A stretch of 64,000 nucleotides of DNA, taken from positions 52,243,501-52,307,500 of the forward strand of contig NC_060208.1 in assembly GCF_021130785.1 (NCBI RefSeq), given 5' to 3'. A program made the translations under genes and the position numbers. Position 1 is the first letter of the stretch. Every line of letters starts with the position of its first letter. The stretch comes from Homalodisca vitripennis. Its lineage: Eukaryota; Arthropoda; Insecta; Hemiptera; Cicadellidae. Of this stretch, positions 17,286 through 29,262 are shown in pieces. Below the pieces are notes generated by a model. It saw only the letters and a program-made list of their open reading frames with translations, searched no databases and had not been told where the DNA came from.

Positions 17286-17904
17286 AGACAGGATATAAAG
17301 GCTTTTTATGAAAACTATTACTATTTTGTTTAAAATTATAAAAGCTACTATGCCTCGTATATACTTTTATATACGGTTTAAAATTTTAATACATAAATAC
17401 TATCATAATTCTATATAATCATACCGTTTCTCAGTTATAGTGTATATTGGAGAAACGGTTACATTCGATAGAGAGTATTTACGAGTATATACAAGACAGA
17501 ATATAAAGGGTTTTTATGAAAACTACTACTATTTTGTTTAAAATTATAAAAGCTACTATGCCTCGTATATACTTTTATATACGGTTTAAAATTTTAATAC
17601 ATAAATACTATAATAAATCTATATAATCATACCGTTTCTCAGTTATAGTGTATATTGGAGAAACGGTTACATTCGATAGAGAGTATTTACGATTATATAC
17701 AAGACAGAATATAAAGGGTTTTTATGAAAACTACTACTATTTTGTTTAAAAGTATAAAAGCTACTATGCCTCGTATATACTTTTATATACGGTTTAAAAT
17801 TTTAATACATAAATACTATAATAAATCTATATAATCATACCGTTTCTCAGTTATAGTGTATATTGGAGAAACGGTTACATTCGATAGAGAGTATTTACGA
17901 GTAT
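17286..17904. repeat. 208-bp tandem repeat, three units, with internal hairpins
   Basis: Units start at 17,286, 17,494 and 17,702 at AGACAG(A/G)ATATAAAG, a period of exactly 208. Units 2 and 3 differ at only a few bases and unit 1 at a few more, so the array is young. Each unit has two foldable parts: CGTATATA facing TATATACG around a short loop, and TACCGTTTCTC facing GAGAAACGGTTA 18 bases later. The array ends at GAGTATTTACGAGTAT, before 17,905. Confidence 0.95.
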
Positions 17905-17906
17905 GC

Positions 17907-18000
17907 AAAAGAAAATTTTAGTGTTAAATCGTTTGGAAAGTAGGGTGTATTGTCAGGCAAGAAATCACCTTTAGATCTCACACCTGACCAGTTTTGAACA
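17907..18000 (-). other. Possible exon or gene relic, partner of 13,080-13,215
   Basis: The minus strand reads TVQNWSGVRSK followed by GDFLPDNTPYFPNDLTLKFS, then stops within about six codons as it enters the 208-bp array. It shares the G-x-F-x-PD-x-x-P-x-F pattern with the relic at 13.1 kb. The shared part is short and nothing else around it matches. Function unknown. Confidence 0.25.
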
Positions 18001-20560
18001 GTGAATTTTAATGTTACACATTCATGTATGACGTTTTATTGAAAAAAACCTTTAATCGATATACTCGTTTACATATACATAATATTACAATTCATTTACG
18101 TATTGCAGCACAAGTTCATTCTTCTCAATAATACATTTAGTTTTCATTTATCCATTCAAGTTTATTATCACACATATTTAGTACAATATGAAGGGTATTA
18201 CATTTGAATATAGGAAAATGTATATCAATCTTTTAGTCTGCTTTAAAAACATGTTCTGTATTATTTTAACTGTTCTGCAGTACTTATATATCGCTCAGTA
18301 AAAATATATTTATTATTGAACTAGATAAGTAAAATATAGTTTGAAATGTATTACTTGGTAAGATGAACAAGAGTAGGTATAGTTAAACAGGAGTAAATTA
18401 ATATATTTGATACAAATATAAAGAACGAAGTAATCCTGTCATAAATTCTTCAAGGTCAATCCTTTGCATAAACGTAAGTATCATGCGCAAACGTAAACAT
18501 AATACTTTGTACATATGAATTTACCAGAAAATTATCTTACCCGTTAGGTTATATTTTACAGCCATACAACTCACGTAAAAGTATAAATTAATATTAAAAT
18601 ACCGTTTTTAATATAGAACTGAGTGGTGGTCTTATATGAGGTTTAATTTAAATCATGTACACACAATATAACATGATTAAATGTACACGTTTTCTATGAC
18701 TTTATCCCTGCATATCCAGTTATATCCAATCTCGTATTGGGTTCCCTTCTACTTAACATGTTAAAACATTCCTGAAGTAACATATTCAGGTGTCTAATTA
18801 TCTGTTTGTGTTTCGAATCTCTAAAAGCGTGTAATCTTTAAATGTAATACGATTTGTATTTACTATAGAAATTTTATAGACTTTAAATAAGGACAATAAA
18901 TAAAGTAATAATGAAATAATAGTAATACATACAAACTTATTTGTATTGTATAACTATTTACAATGTGTATTGGACTCTGCTGAAAATTTGTATAACTTAC
19001 TTATTTATAAATTATGTATACGCACACACAGCTTTTTTATGTGAAATTCTTTGACCATTTAGTGTTTCTGGTATAAAATAAATTATCAGAGTCCTTACGT
19101 CACGTGATCTGATTTAGTTAAATTGCGTTGTTTCCCGTGCAAATAAATATTAACACTATGAAAGTATTAATAAATTTTACTATTTTCAATGTACATAATA
19201 TTGTATTAGTATATGTATATATTATTATACATATACTGATACAATAAGTCAAAATTATATTTCACGTTGTATGTTCAACTTTACGTCAATTTACAATATA
19301 ATGGTACAAAAGCCTTGTTTTAGCGATGATGTGTATTTGAAACCAAACCGCTGAATGGAAAACCGCACCCCTCTTTTGTGGTTTTCGTTCGGTTGCTATT
19401 ACTCCAACGAGAATTAATATTGACTATTACGCGTAGAGTTAGTAGTATTCAATCAAGTTTAGCAACTAGCTTTAGCAGTATTTAGACTTTTACTTATATT
19501 ACATTGCTTTAATTGTATTAAATATTTTAATAATTAATTATAAATAAATAATTTGAATTTTTCTAGTCTTTTAGGAATACGCGTACGGTGTCAAACTGTA
19601 TAAGATTTACAATCCTAATATAACTATAATCAAACATTTTTTCTGAAAGTACCTTAGAAACTCAATTACTTTAGCAGTGAAAGTTGTAGTGAAGTCTGTA
19701 CGGGAAAATGTATTTAAATGATGGCTCTTGTTCGGTAAAATAAACAAAAAGATGCGGTCTTTACCAAATCTCTAAATTCGATTAGTTTAAATATTGATCC
19801 CAAATCAATTGTGTATCATACATGAATAACTAGTGGGCAGTTAAGGTTTTTATGTGTTTTTAAATGTGTTTTTAAAACCAATTAAGCACATATGTTAAAT
19901 AAAAAAAACAAGCTAAGATTTAATAATATGAAAACATTCAGCGTAACATTAATATTTAAGAGATACTATTATCTTTTTTAATTAACAACAATACCTCAAG
20001 ATATTTGTGCAAACTAAAATGTTTCTAGATACATTGACAATATACTTTATGTTTATACTGCATGAAAAGGATTAACAATTTACTTGTCGAAACTGATTGA
20101 GCATATTTTTTAAACGTTCGAACCTAGCAATCAGAGTATATTACTAATGCTGAAAAGTGCAAACTTTTCCAATTTAAGAAGAGCTTTCTGGAAGTTGGTA
20201 CTTTGCGTTTTAAAACATATCACGCATTAAAACAATGTAAGCGGTTTTTTTTATTATTTTAGTTTTTTTAACTCTCAGCTTTAAAATTCATATTCCTTAA
20301 TTTAGTAGCACAATATATTTTATAGGTAAGTTGAGGGTTAAACGAGAATCGTCTTGAAGTAGTAAACCATAAAAGACACATCTACATGTGGTACATATAC
20401 AAGGAACGTGTGAGACAACGAAAGTAGGGCAACCCCGTAAGTGAGTTTTAACATGCCATAACAGATTGTACAACCAATACGAGTAGATTTGATATCAGTT
20501 GGTCCCAACTCATATCTTTCATATCAATACACGCTTTATTTCAACTGTAGGATTTCTAGA
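18001..20560. other. No gene recognised; one long hairpin
   Basis: At 19,201-19,246 two 19-base arms (TTGTATTAGTATATGTATA and its complement with one mismatch) flank a few bases, an almost perfect hairpin that could be a small MITE relic. 19,320-19,460 is less A+T-rich. Neither shows a reading frame of note. Confidence 0.35.
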
Positions 20561-20648
20561 TATTAAAAAGGATACAATATTCTTTGGATATCATTTATCA
20601 GAAGACGATAATGTCGGATAACGAAACAACGCTATATAAAGTAGGAAG
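20561..20648 (+). CDS. Candidate exon reading ...MSDNETTLYKVG
   Basis: Bases 20,611-20,648 read ATG then S-D-N-E-T-T-L-Y-K-V-G and end at a fair donor, AAG|GTAATA (GT at 20,649). The frame is open back to about 20,561, just after a pyrimidine-containing TTCTAG that could be an acceptor, giving an 88-base exon. Either it is an internal exon or the ATG starts the protein. A TATATAAAG string at 20,633 is part of the codons and probably not a TATA box. No neighbouring exon was found and no family is recognised. Confidence 0.2.
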
Positions 20649-23600
20649 GTAATAATACTTTTTATATTTACCGTCATTCAGTGATAAAATAAATCAGTAA
20701 CATTGCATTTTGAAATATTAATTCTGATCCCTTCCTCAGGTATATAAATAACCCACCACTTAACTAAAATCTAAGATTGAATAAACATATGCAGAAGTGA
20801 TATATCAAGCTCATCCAGGATTCACAACAAACATGTTGTGTATTAACTTCTTGCTTACTATCTCTAAAATATGCATTTAGTAGAGAAACAGTAACTACAG
20901 GTAAGAACATTTTAAAAATTCTTTTAACAATAAGTTTGCGCATTTACTAACCGATGATACATGTTCAAAATTTTCTATTATATTCCTTCCATCGAAAGAA
21001 GAAACGCTATACAAAATATGACAAATTAAGAGAAAAAGTTGCTAAAACTACACATATCTAAGAAACTGACTATTTGGATACTATTTTATCAAGAATTCTA
21101 GAACATTCGTTAAAAACTTTAATTAGTCTGTTAATATGTATTAAAAGTACTTATATGACACGTTTATTTCCATTATTTGCGTCATTTTAGAGTTACAAAA
21201 CTGTAAGTTATAAAACATCGTAAACAGTTTCATGATTTCAAAGAAAATAATGACACATATGTTACTCCTCATCATGTTAACTAATAGTAGTTTATCAGCA
21301 GATATCACTGTACTGATGTCACTGTAACTTCCATTTTAACGTAATGAACTGATCTCAGCATATCTAACTCGATCATAACGAAGTCATATATCTCGGCATA
21401 ACGAAGGTCTGCCTGTCAGCATACATTGCAATATTCACTTATCTGGTCACGAAGCTTTATACAAGTAAATTATTACTTCCATTCGCTCATGAATCTTTTT
21501 AGTCCAAAAGGTTTATTCTGTAAAACCATTTCTTCTACATTCTAACGGACGTATGCTTGGATATTTCGTTATTAGTATTCTTGGTTAAAATTAATTCTCC
21601 CTAGAATTATTCCTAAAGTAGGCCCACTAAGTACTTGGAGTAATTCACTGCGTAGGCTGTAAAAATCACACAAACAAATTTTTTCCCAGTTTCCTGTAAT
21701 ATAACAAAATTATGCTGTACTTTAAATAGAAATTATGTTTTTACTCGTGCATTCTTAACATAGCGTTCGAAACACTTAACGAGGAGTCTAATAGATAAGG
21801 TGTCAAACATTAAAACGTGATTTGGGATGTACATTTACGAAAAAAGTCCATAACGTTATATATTTTAAAATTATTTCGTTCGGCATCAGTTAATTTAATA
21901 TGCGTCTTGTGTATTAAAAGGTACAACGGTAACGGTATACATCCTACCCTAAGTAAAAAATAATTCAGATTTAGAAATTTATTTTTTTAAACTTATTAAA
22001 ATATTACCTTACAGGTTAATGTGCAATGTTAAACTTTGATCACGAGGCCAAATAATTTCGATTAAGGCAAATTTCTTAGGGCATTGTTTAAGTGGTCATA
22101 TAAATATTCAGGTGGAATAAACTCAGGCTAAGTTATACTCAGTTTATATGAAAGCAGGTATATATAAATAATGTAGATTAAACCGCTCAGTTTATGTCTG
22201 TATTTGGAAAATATTTTGAACACATAATCAAGACTCTACACAACAATCCCATTATAGCTATACATTTTGTGCAGTGTTAAAAATACACTGCGAATTGACA
22301 TTATGAAAAGCTTTAATCTCCATTGCAATGTTTTATTCAACTTCAATCTGTCATCGAAGAGAAATTGACGCCGCTCTAAGTCGATGTTACAGGAAGTCTT
22401 ACGGTCCTTCTTCCGTTCCAAGCTTTCAGATAAAAGTAAATAAATGACGTCTGGCCACAGCACATACATTTTCTATCTAAATACTGAATCTTACTCCGCT
22501 GGAACAATAAAACGTCTACCAATTCATATTTAAAACTCCATTTTTGCAAAAATTCAAAGATCGATCATGCATGTATGTCATTGTTAACTATTGAATCGGG
22601 TTTATCCCTTCATGGTGAGCATTCATTAAAACCTGTTTTAAATCTTTTAACATTTTATTTTATTTATGGCATTGTTTTAGAACTTAATAACCATAAATGT
22701 CAACTAAAGAAACTAGTTAAATTAAATTAATACCTACAACATTATTGTAATTAGATTTTACCCTTGGCCTCTAAACACGAATACTCTAATCATAGCTTTA
22801 TCTAATATTTGGCACTGTAAAATTATTGAGACACGAAGTTTAAATCAATACCCTATAAACCATATAATAGATTAAGAGCTTTAAACTGTTTTACATGTTT
22901 AATTGACAGTTATGCATTTTAATAAAAAAGGTTATACATACAAAAATTTACGTTGAACATATACGTTAAACATGTGCATTAGCTACGCCAATGAGCAAAT
23001 TTGGTCTAGATTAGTACGTTCGTTTAATCACTATCTACGCACTTATAGAGACTAGAAACGCACGTATCATATTATATACATTAAAATACAGAGTTTTAAA
23101 AACAATTATTAATTAGATTTTCATATTAAAATATGGGTAATGAGGACTTTCCCCTTATTATACGTTACATGGAGAAACTGAGAATATAAGTTTTAACTAT
23201 TTTTATTTTATGATGTATTTAAAATAAATGTTCTAAAATATTTATTATTTGATGTTTTTTTTATCTATACGTGATTTAAAAATCGTTAAAATAGTTATGT
23301 ATAGAATAATATCCAGTATTGTCGATTTCTATTTGTGATACGTACCCTGAATCAATATTGTGTCATGAATCAATGCGATATAGGCAAGGATAGGAAGCGT
23401 CAGTTGCATACAAATCAGCTGATTCCCCGGAACCGGAAGCTGAAAATATTACACTGTAACAGCTGATTTAGAACGGCTTATCGAAGGGGTAGCTTACTTC
23501 CAATTTGTAATAAATTTCCTTCAGTGTGTTGAATTTTGTAAAGACATGTAGATTAAAATACTACAAAAAAGAATTAAACTGTCGCATTTATAGAAAGCAA

Positions 23601-23800
23601 AATTAAAAATTGTTTCCTCAATCCTTATTACGGTAATATTTGTATTTTCAATTACAATGTTATTCTTTTTAATCATGGTATTTAGTTGTGCGTCTTGTTG
23701 AACCATTTTGTATACTATACTCGTACATTAACGAGATTTCTTGTCTAAATGACGTTCACCCTCAACAAAGTGTATATTTTGATACAGTTAATATTCCCTT
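20649..23800. other. No convincing gene
   Basis: TATATAAATA at 20,741-20,750 and CTACAG|GTAAGAA (donor at 20,901) could mark a first exon, but the short frame between them (ATG at 20,832) stops after 15 codons. A 77-codon minus-strand frame at 22,236-22,469 is hydrophilic and less A+T-rich than its surroundings, without splice signals or motif. At 23,412-23,469 an inverted pair AAATCAGCTG/CAGCTGATTT carries two E-boxes. The rest is plain A+T-rich DNA. Confidence 0.3.
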
Positions 23801-23809
23801 GCTGTTGTC

Positions 23810-24985
23810 GAGTTCTGGAGTGCTGAAAACTGTTTGAGGCTCAATCCTGGGAAATGTGCTGTCCTTACATGCTCACGGGGCTCAAAGTTACTCACGCATG
23901 ATTATGGCCTATATGACTCCAACTTGAGCAGGGTTGATATGAAGGACCTTGGTGTTGTGGTGTCGTCATCTTGAAATCTTGCGGAACACATACAGTATGT
24001 CTCCAACAATGCGAGAAAACAGCTGGGGTTCATCTTCAGATCATCCCGAGACTATAATTCACCTTCTATTCTGATCACGCTCTACAAGACACCTGTGCGT
24101 ACGCATCTGTTGCCTGGTTCCCTTTACGAATATAATTAATGATCCTTTGGATAGAATTCAGTTGAGGTTGTTACGACTGGTTGGGACACGCATTGGCTTC
24201 CGTTACTTAAAGTACCAGTTAATGAACTTCAACTATTCTTTGGACTTGAGACTCTTGATCAGGGAGATTAATTCTTGATTAGTTTCTCTACAAATTTCTA
24301 AGTGGACTTTATCGATTGCTCGGAGATTCTAGATTCCATTGAATTTAAAGTGCCAAGAGGAACTCGATCCAGGAGTCTTCGCTAAAAAATTCCAGCCCAC
24401 TACTTATGGTCAACACGGATGTATTCCTCGTCTTCTTAACGACGCCAACGAGCTGGGGAACAGTGCTGACATCTTCGGCCAATCGATGAGAGGCTACAGG
24501 GAGAAGTCACCTATAGCCTTAACTTTCTTTTTTTCTTTCTCTCGTTGGTTAGTTCTTAAACTGTGGTAAGGCGAATGACGTATTCAAAAGTATTTTTTGT
24601 TTATTGTTTTTGTTACCCAATTTATATTTATTTTTCTCTCGGTTCTTTTTTATTCATTTTTTTTCATAGAATACTTTTGGTGTTCTTTAATTAACTTATC
24701 ACCAATTCCTACCTGGTATTTTCCATGAAATAGTTTTGACTAGATTATAGCGGCTTCACCCCTACATGTTGGACGTTTTAAACTTTTATTCTTGTTAAAT
24801 ACTATATGAGTTTTAGCTTCTCTTCTGGTTGTTAATGATTACTATGTTGCAAATGCGTTTAATTTATTGTTGTCGAGAGTAAACCTGTTTTTAGTGTACT
24901 GATTTAAGTGTATTTACTGCGCAGTGTTGTATCAAGTTTGTGTAGTAGGAAACCATTTAAATAATAAAATTAAAAAAAATATCTT
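23810..24985 (+). mobile_element. Jockey/CR1-like LINE, decayed 3' end (reverse transcriptase C-terminus)
   Basis: This is the 3' end of a non-LTR retrotransposon. From 23,819 one frame reads ENCLRLNPGKCAVLTCSRGS, later VDMKDLGVVVSSS, a stop (TGA 23,972-23,974), then HIQYVSNNARKQLGFIFRSS and LITLYKTPVRTHL. This is the usual order after the catalytic core in such reverse transcriptases (LNxxKC, DLGV, HI, LGFI, LYxxxVR). After a frameshift near 24,130 comes NDPLDRIQLRLLRL, and after more shifts the C-terminal pattern around CIPRLLNDAN and SADIF (24,339-24,569). The 3' UTR runs to an A-rich end near 24,960-24,985 (AAATAATAAAATTAAAAAAAA-like). The 5' part, including the catalytic YxDD, is missing; this copy is 5'-truncated and dead. 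Confidence 0.85.
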
Positions 24986-24989
24986 TCAC

Positions 24990-26740
24990 ATTCTTTCAAT
25001 ATGGCAGAATCAACAGCAACTGAATATTTTAGTGTCTTAAGAATTTGGGGTTATTTTTTGGCTGAATTTTAGTTAATAACTCAATTAGAGAAGTGGCTAC
25101 ATTTATTTTCTTTGTCTTTCCCTATGCCTTTGCTAATGCTCTGCCTGTACGTCAATTTTATATCTTGAGAACGATTTGAGCTATAAACTGTTTTAATAAT
25201 GTCCGTCTTTGCATCTATGCTGAGCGTTAATAAAGGGGTCACAATAACTAATTAATCTATGGAATTGACGTTTTTCATATAAGTTAGCTTACAAAGCAAC
25301 ATTGTCTCTGAAAGTGGGGCATTTTCTTCCATGAGATTTGGTTGAGCGTTAGAGAAGCCTAGCTTTCCGCAGATATCTCAAAATTAAATAGAGGTATAGA
25401 ATTGGAATTTTTGACGATTTATTAACAGTCAGTGTGGTGGAAAAGTTTTTCTTTTTTTCTCCGTGTTTATTTGTTCTGTCTCTCTGTCTTCCTGAGAATA
25501 AAATACATACTACGAAGGGAAGACCGATTTCAGTGACGGTGCATATATAACTACGGCATTTTGATTAGTACAGGTATTAGTGAAAAGCATTAAGTAGAAG
25601 GAAATCTCCATATTTGTATAAAACTGTAGACTGAAAAACCGTATTAAGTGGTATTAAAACCACTCAAAAGGATATCTCCTTGATTAAATTGAGTTTGAGG
25701 GTTACTGAAACGTTATTGGCAAAAAATATATTAAGTTTGATTATAATGTGTCCCTTCATGAGATTTCCTTGAGCCTGTGTGAGTTCTATTTGGATGAAGC
25801 ATTGTTTTTACATTGTTACAGTCAATGTCCCATCAGAAAAATCTCTTATCTGTCCAGTATACATTCATAGTTAAGCAGCTTACCTAATAGTGGGGGGGTG
25901 TCCTAGGGGACAGCAGTCCACCAGTAACTTCTCATGGTAGTTAGTTCTTCAAGACAGCTTTCGGATAATGGGATGAACCATATCCTACAAGGATATTGTT
26001 GATATAATGCTCTTATCCTTGAAACTTAGAGAAGCTTGTTACACGACACGTGGTTTGGCGTATACCTTCCTTGTAACATCCGAGAGCCGTGGCTGTGATC
26101 GTGTTATACAGGCAGAGTTTACCCTCTTCACTCAACTAGCATTTCTCCAAATGTCGTCATGAAACCACGACCTATTATAAGTAAAGTATTGGAAGTAGCT
26201 TACATATTTTTAATATAAGTGTTGTCTTATACACAATTTTTAAAACTATATGCCAATCACACTTTGTTTTTGTTTCCTGAAAAATTAAGAATAGAATAGC
26301 AGGTAAACTCCAACTTGCCCAAATATTATTCGCAACAACATAATATACCATATCATGTATTTCCTATGAATCATAGTGTTTAAAATTCCGTTAATGTAAA
26401 TCCAATTCATATACTACAGTAAACAGTTATAAATACCTAATTATGTATATTATAGTAATATTAATTTTCTTACGGTACCTAGTAATATAAATATGATATA
26501 AATCAAAATAGAAGCATTTCTTTTTAGTTAAGTAACAATAATTCGTACTAAAAGACAAACTTGAAAGATATTAGTAGAAAATGATACCTGTGTCTTTCAT
26601 TATAAAAAATATATTAATTGTACATGTATTGCAATATCCCTTCAAGTTTGAAACATTATGAGTTGCAGATCGAAAATTTTGACTTTGAGAAAGCATTTAA
26701 AATTTAATAATGAATGACAGAGAAAAGTCAAACATTACTA
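24990..26740. repeat. Region of dispersed repeat sequence, copy R1 and neighbours
   Basis: 25,087-25,222 matches 26,747-26,884 in direct orientation (see R2), with shared GAGAAGTGGCTA, GCCTTTGCTAA and TTATATCTTGAGAA. Phrases such as TTCATGAGATTT recur loosely (near 25,328 and 25,757), suggesting older internal repetition. 25,840-26,170 is the least A+T-rich part and includes a G7 run at about 25,893, but no protein motif was recognised. Probably transposon remains. Confidence 0.4.
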
Positions 26741-26746
26741 AGTATC

Positions 26747-26884
26747 AGAGAAGTGGCTAAATTAATTATTTTCTTTGCTTTCCCCTCTGCCTTTGCTAAC
26801 GCTCTACCTGTAAGTCAGGGTTATATCTTGAGAATGAATTGAGCTATACAATTTTTCTCATAATGTTCGTCTTTGCACCTATAA
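26747..26884. repeat. Direct repeat R2 of 25,087-25,222
   Basis: About 137 bases matching R1 at roughly 80% by eye, ending at CTTTGCA(C/T)CTAT in both. Spacing between copies is about 1.66 kb. Either LTR-like ends of a decayed element or two members of a dispersed family; I saw no primer-binding site or polypurine tract. Confidence 0.6.
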
Positions 26885-28229
26885 GACGAACAAAACCTAA
26901 AACCTATCTTTTCTGGTGTTTTGTAAATTAGATAAAAATGTTGATACAAAAGACATACAGCTAGTTGAAACGGTATGTATCGTTGTTAGAGATGGTTTTG
27001 AAATCGAGTGCAAGGTGATTGAATAAAACAGTCGGTTCATCTCTGAAAATTAATACAAAACTCTTCTGTTTATGTTTTTAATTAATTTTGCAAGGCAATA
27101 AACTGTTATGGTTTACTTCGTTCTATAACGAGAATAAAAACATCCATATTAGTAGATTTTTATTTTCTTCAAGTGAACAATAGTACCTAGTCGTGAAAAT
27201 TTGTATCACTTTATATAACTACTAAACGAGTTCTCTGGTTTTCCGATTAATTTAATCACAAAGGCTGAGCTTACTTAAAACTTAAAATTGAATTTTACAT
27301 TAAGTGAATTTTCCACGGTTGGAAAAGAATTGTGTATAGTTTAAGCATTATGTTCGTAGGCGTCATATTTTTGATTTAGAATACAATTAATTTAAATAAA
27401 TGTTTATTTTATAATTATTATAAATATCTACTTTATAATTAAACTTCTGTTTATTTGTTTTTTACGGTTTATGAAAGATATTGAAAATGTACGAGTTTTA
27501 TGTAATACGTATTTTTATTCATTACAGTCATTGTTTTTATAATTGATTTGAACTGTTAGACGTTTTGGTATAAAAAGTATTATATTTCATTAAATATACA
27601 TCATTAAATAATTGTTCGCAATCAAATTTTTTTAACAATGTATTACGTGATTAAACGAGAAATGTTTGTAGTTTCAACTAATAGAATTTGTATTTATCTC
27701 ACCTAAAGATATGAAATAAAACATATTTTACGTGTTCGAATATATTCAATATTTTTTATATTATGAGCAGGTGGTCGTAATTGTAGATGACTAATTATAG
27801 TATAGAGTACGAAATTTTAGTTTAAAACATGATGATTTAAATAGACAACAACTAATAAAAACGTATTCAGGTATGTACAGACATTACTATTACTATTCCC
27901 ACACTACAATTAGGTAATGTGCACTAAAATTAACAAATTGCGTATTCATTCACACTTTATATAAACTGTTATTGCCTACTTTATTCTAGTTAAAGTTCAA
28001 TAACATAAATGCTAAAATCGATATTTTTGAAAGGTACAGTGTTTCTTGTTGTTTTATAAAATAGAGTATCGTATCAAATTAAAGATGTCTGTCCAGTCTA
28101 AATAAACTACTAGATTTAAAAAAAATAATAATAAAACTAAGACTAAAAACAAGAAACTAATATATAATATATTATTATTCTATATATTATAATATATAAT
28201 TATATATTATACAATATATAATCTATAAT

Positions 28230-28276
<47 letters not shown>

Positions 28277-28770
28277 CTATAATATATGTGATATTAAAGA
28301 AATTTTATATCTAAATATATAACTACAGAATTTGGTTAAGCGCCATTGAAACCTATTTATTGTTAGATAAACACAGTTTATTTTTTTCGTTCAAATAATG
28401 TAAAAAAGTCTTTTCTGCAGAATTTTTAGTCTGTCTGTGTCTCTGTGTGACGTCTGTATAATTAAATGAGCTGGAAAATTATGAACGCGAAAAGTAGTGT
28501 AGCGTACTCCTGCCTTGTGTAAATAAGAATTGTGTTATACATTACACAATTAAAATACATAAATCTTATCTAAAAATGTTCCTAATATTGATATAAATGG
28601 TAGATAAAAATAAATTTTACTGCTGCCATAAGCTCCAAACATAAGCAATTAGCGAGCCAAATTTAGCTCGTGCCGTAGTCAGCACTATCTTCTAGTTTTT
28701 AATACAAATAAAAGGCATTCAAATGAGATAGGGATCATTTATGAAAGTACCGAAGAGTTAAAAAAATTGT
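26885..28770. other. No gene; strongly A+T-rich, with an (AT) tract
   Basis: 28,152-28,289 is a long AT-only region with an uninterrupted AT run at about 28,234-28,273 and partly palindromic flanks. The rest shows no coding signal. A small inverted GAGC/GCTC pair lies near 28,653-28,670. Confidence 0.5.
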
Positions 28771-29067
28771 GTATAGTTTATTATTCCGCCCTGCGACGTT
28801 GTTATAGACTGCAGAGTTCCCTACCTGAATACTGAGCAGGTTACGTTAAATACGCCGCATGTCACGATTTCAGTTTTCATCTCGTTTATCGGTGCGTTAA
28901 TTGTGGGCTGATAGTCTGCAATCTCACAGAAGTCACAAATAATTTGTTAAATTTAAATCGGAGCAATTTAAAAAATAAGCAAATATCGGTTAAGATAGTA
29001 CTTTGACCTATTAGAGGATTAAAGATATTACTACCGTCGCGTCGCCGTTAACTATTACTCGATATGC

Positions 29068-29262
29068 ATGTGCAAGTATTACTTTCCTGTTATAGATAGC
29101 AAAGTACCGATAATGCCTCGCCAGTTTTCACTGAAACGAAAACAGTACTGGAAAGTGAACAGTTGTGAACGAGGTATTATTATTATAGTATTACTCTGCG
29201 GAACATATTTTTTGTATGCAGACATTTTATTACGTATTTTAAAATTCTACAGTACAGAATAA
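29068..29262 (+). CDS. Possible first exon of a type II membrane protein
   Basis: A 64-codon frame starts at ATG 29,068, with a second in-frame ATG at 29,113 in better context. From the second Met it reads MPRQFSLKRKQYWKVNSCER, a basic tail, then a hydrophobic run with IIIIVLLCGTYFLYA, the layout of a signal anchor as in many Golgi enzymes. It lies at the end of a patch (28,770-29,170) less A+T-rich than its surroundings, as promoters often are. A donor-like GAG|GTATTA occurs at about 29,174, so the exon could end before the hydrophobic part. Otherwise the frame stops at 29,260-29,262. No downstream exon or family was identified. Confidence 0.25.
   Translation: MCKYYFPVIDSKVPIMPRQFSLKRKQYWKVNSCERGIIIIVLLCGTYFLYADILLRILKFYSTE

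Noticed and set aside
20741..20901. TATATAAATA plus a GTAAGAA donor as a first exon
   Set aside because: The only start codon between them runs into a stop after 15 codons, and TATA-like strings are expected by chance here.
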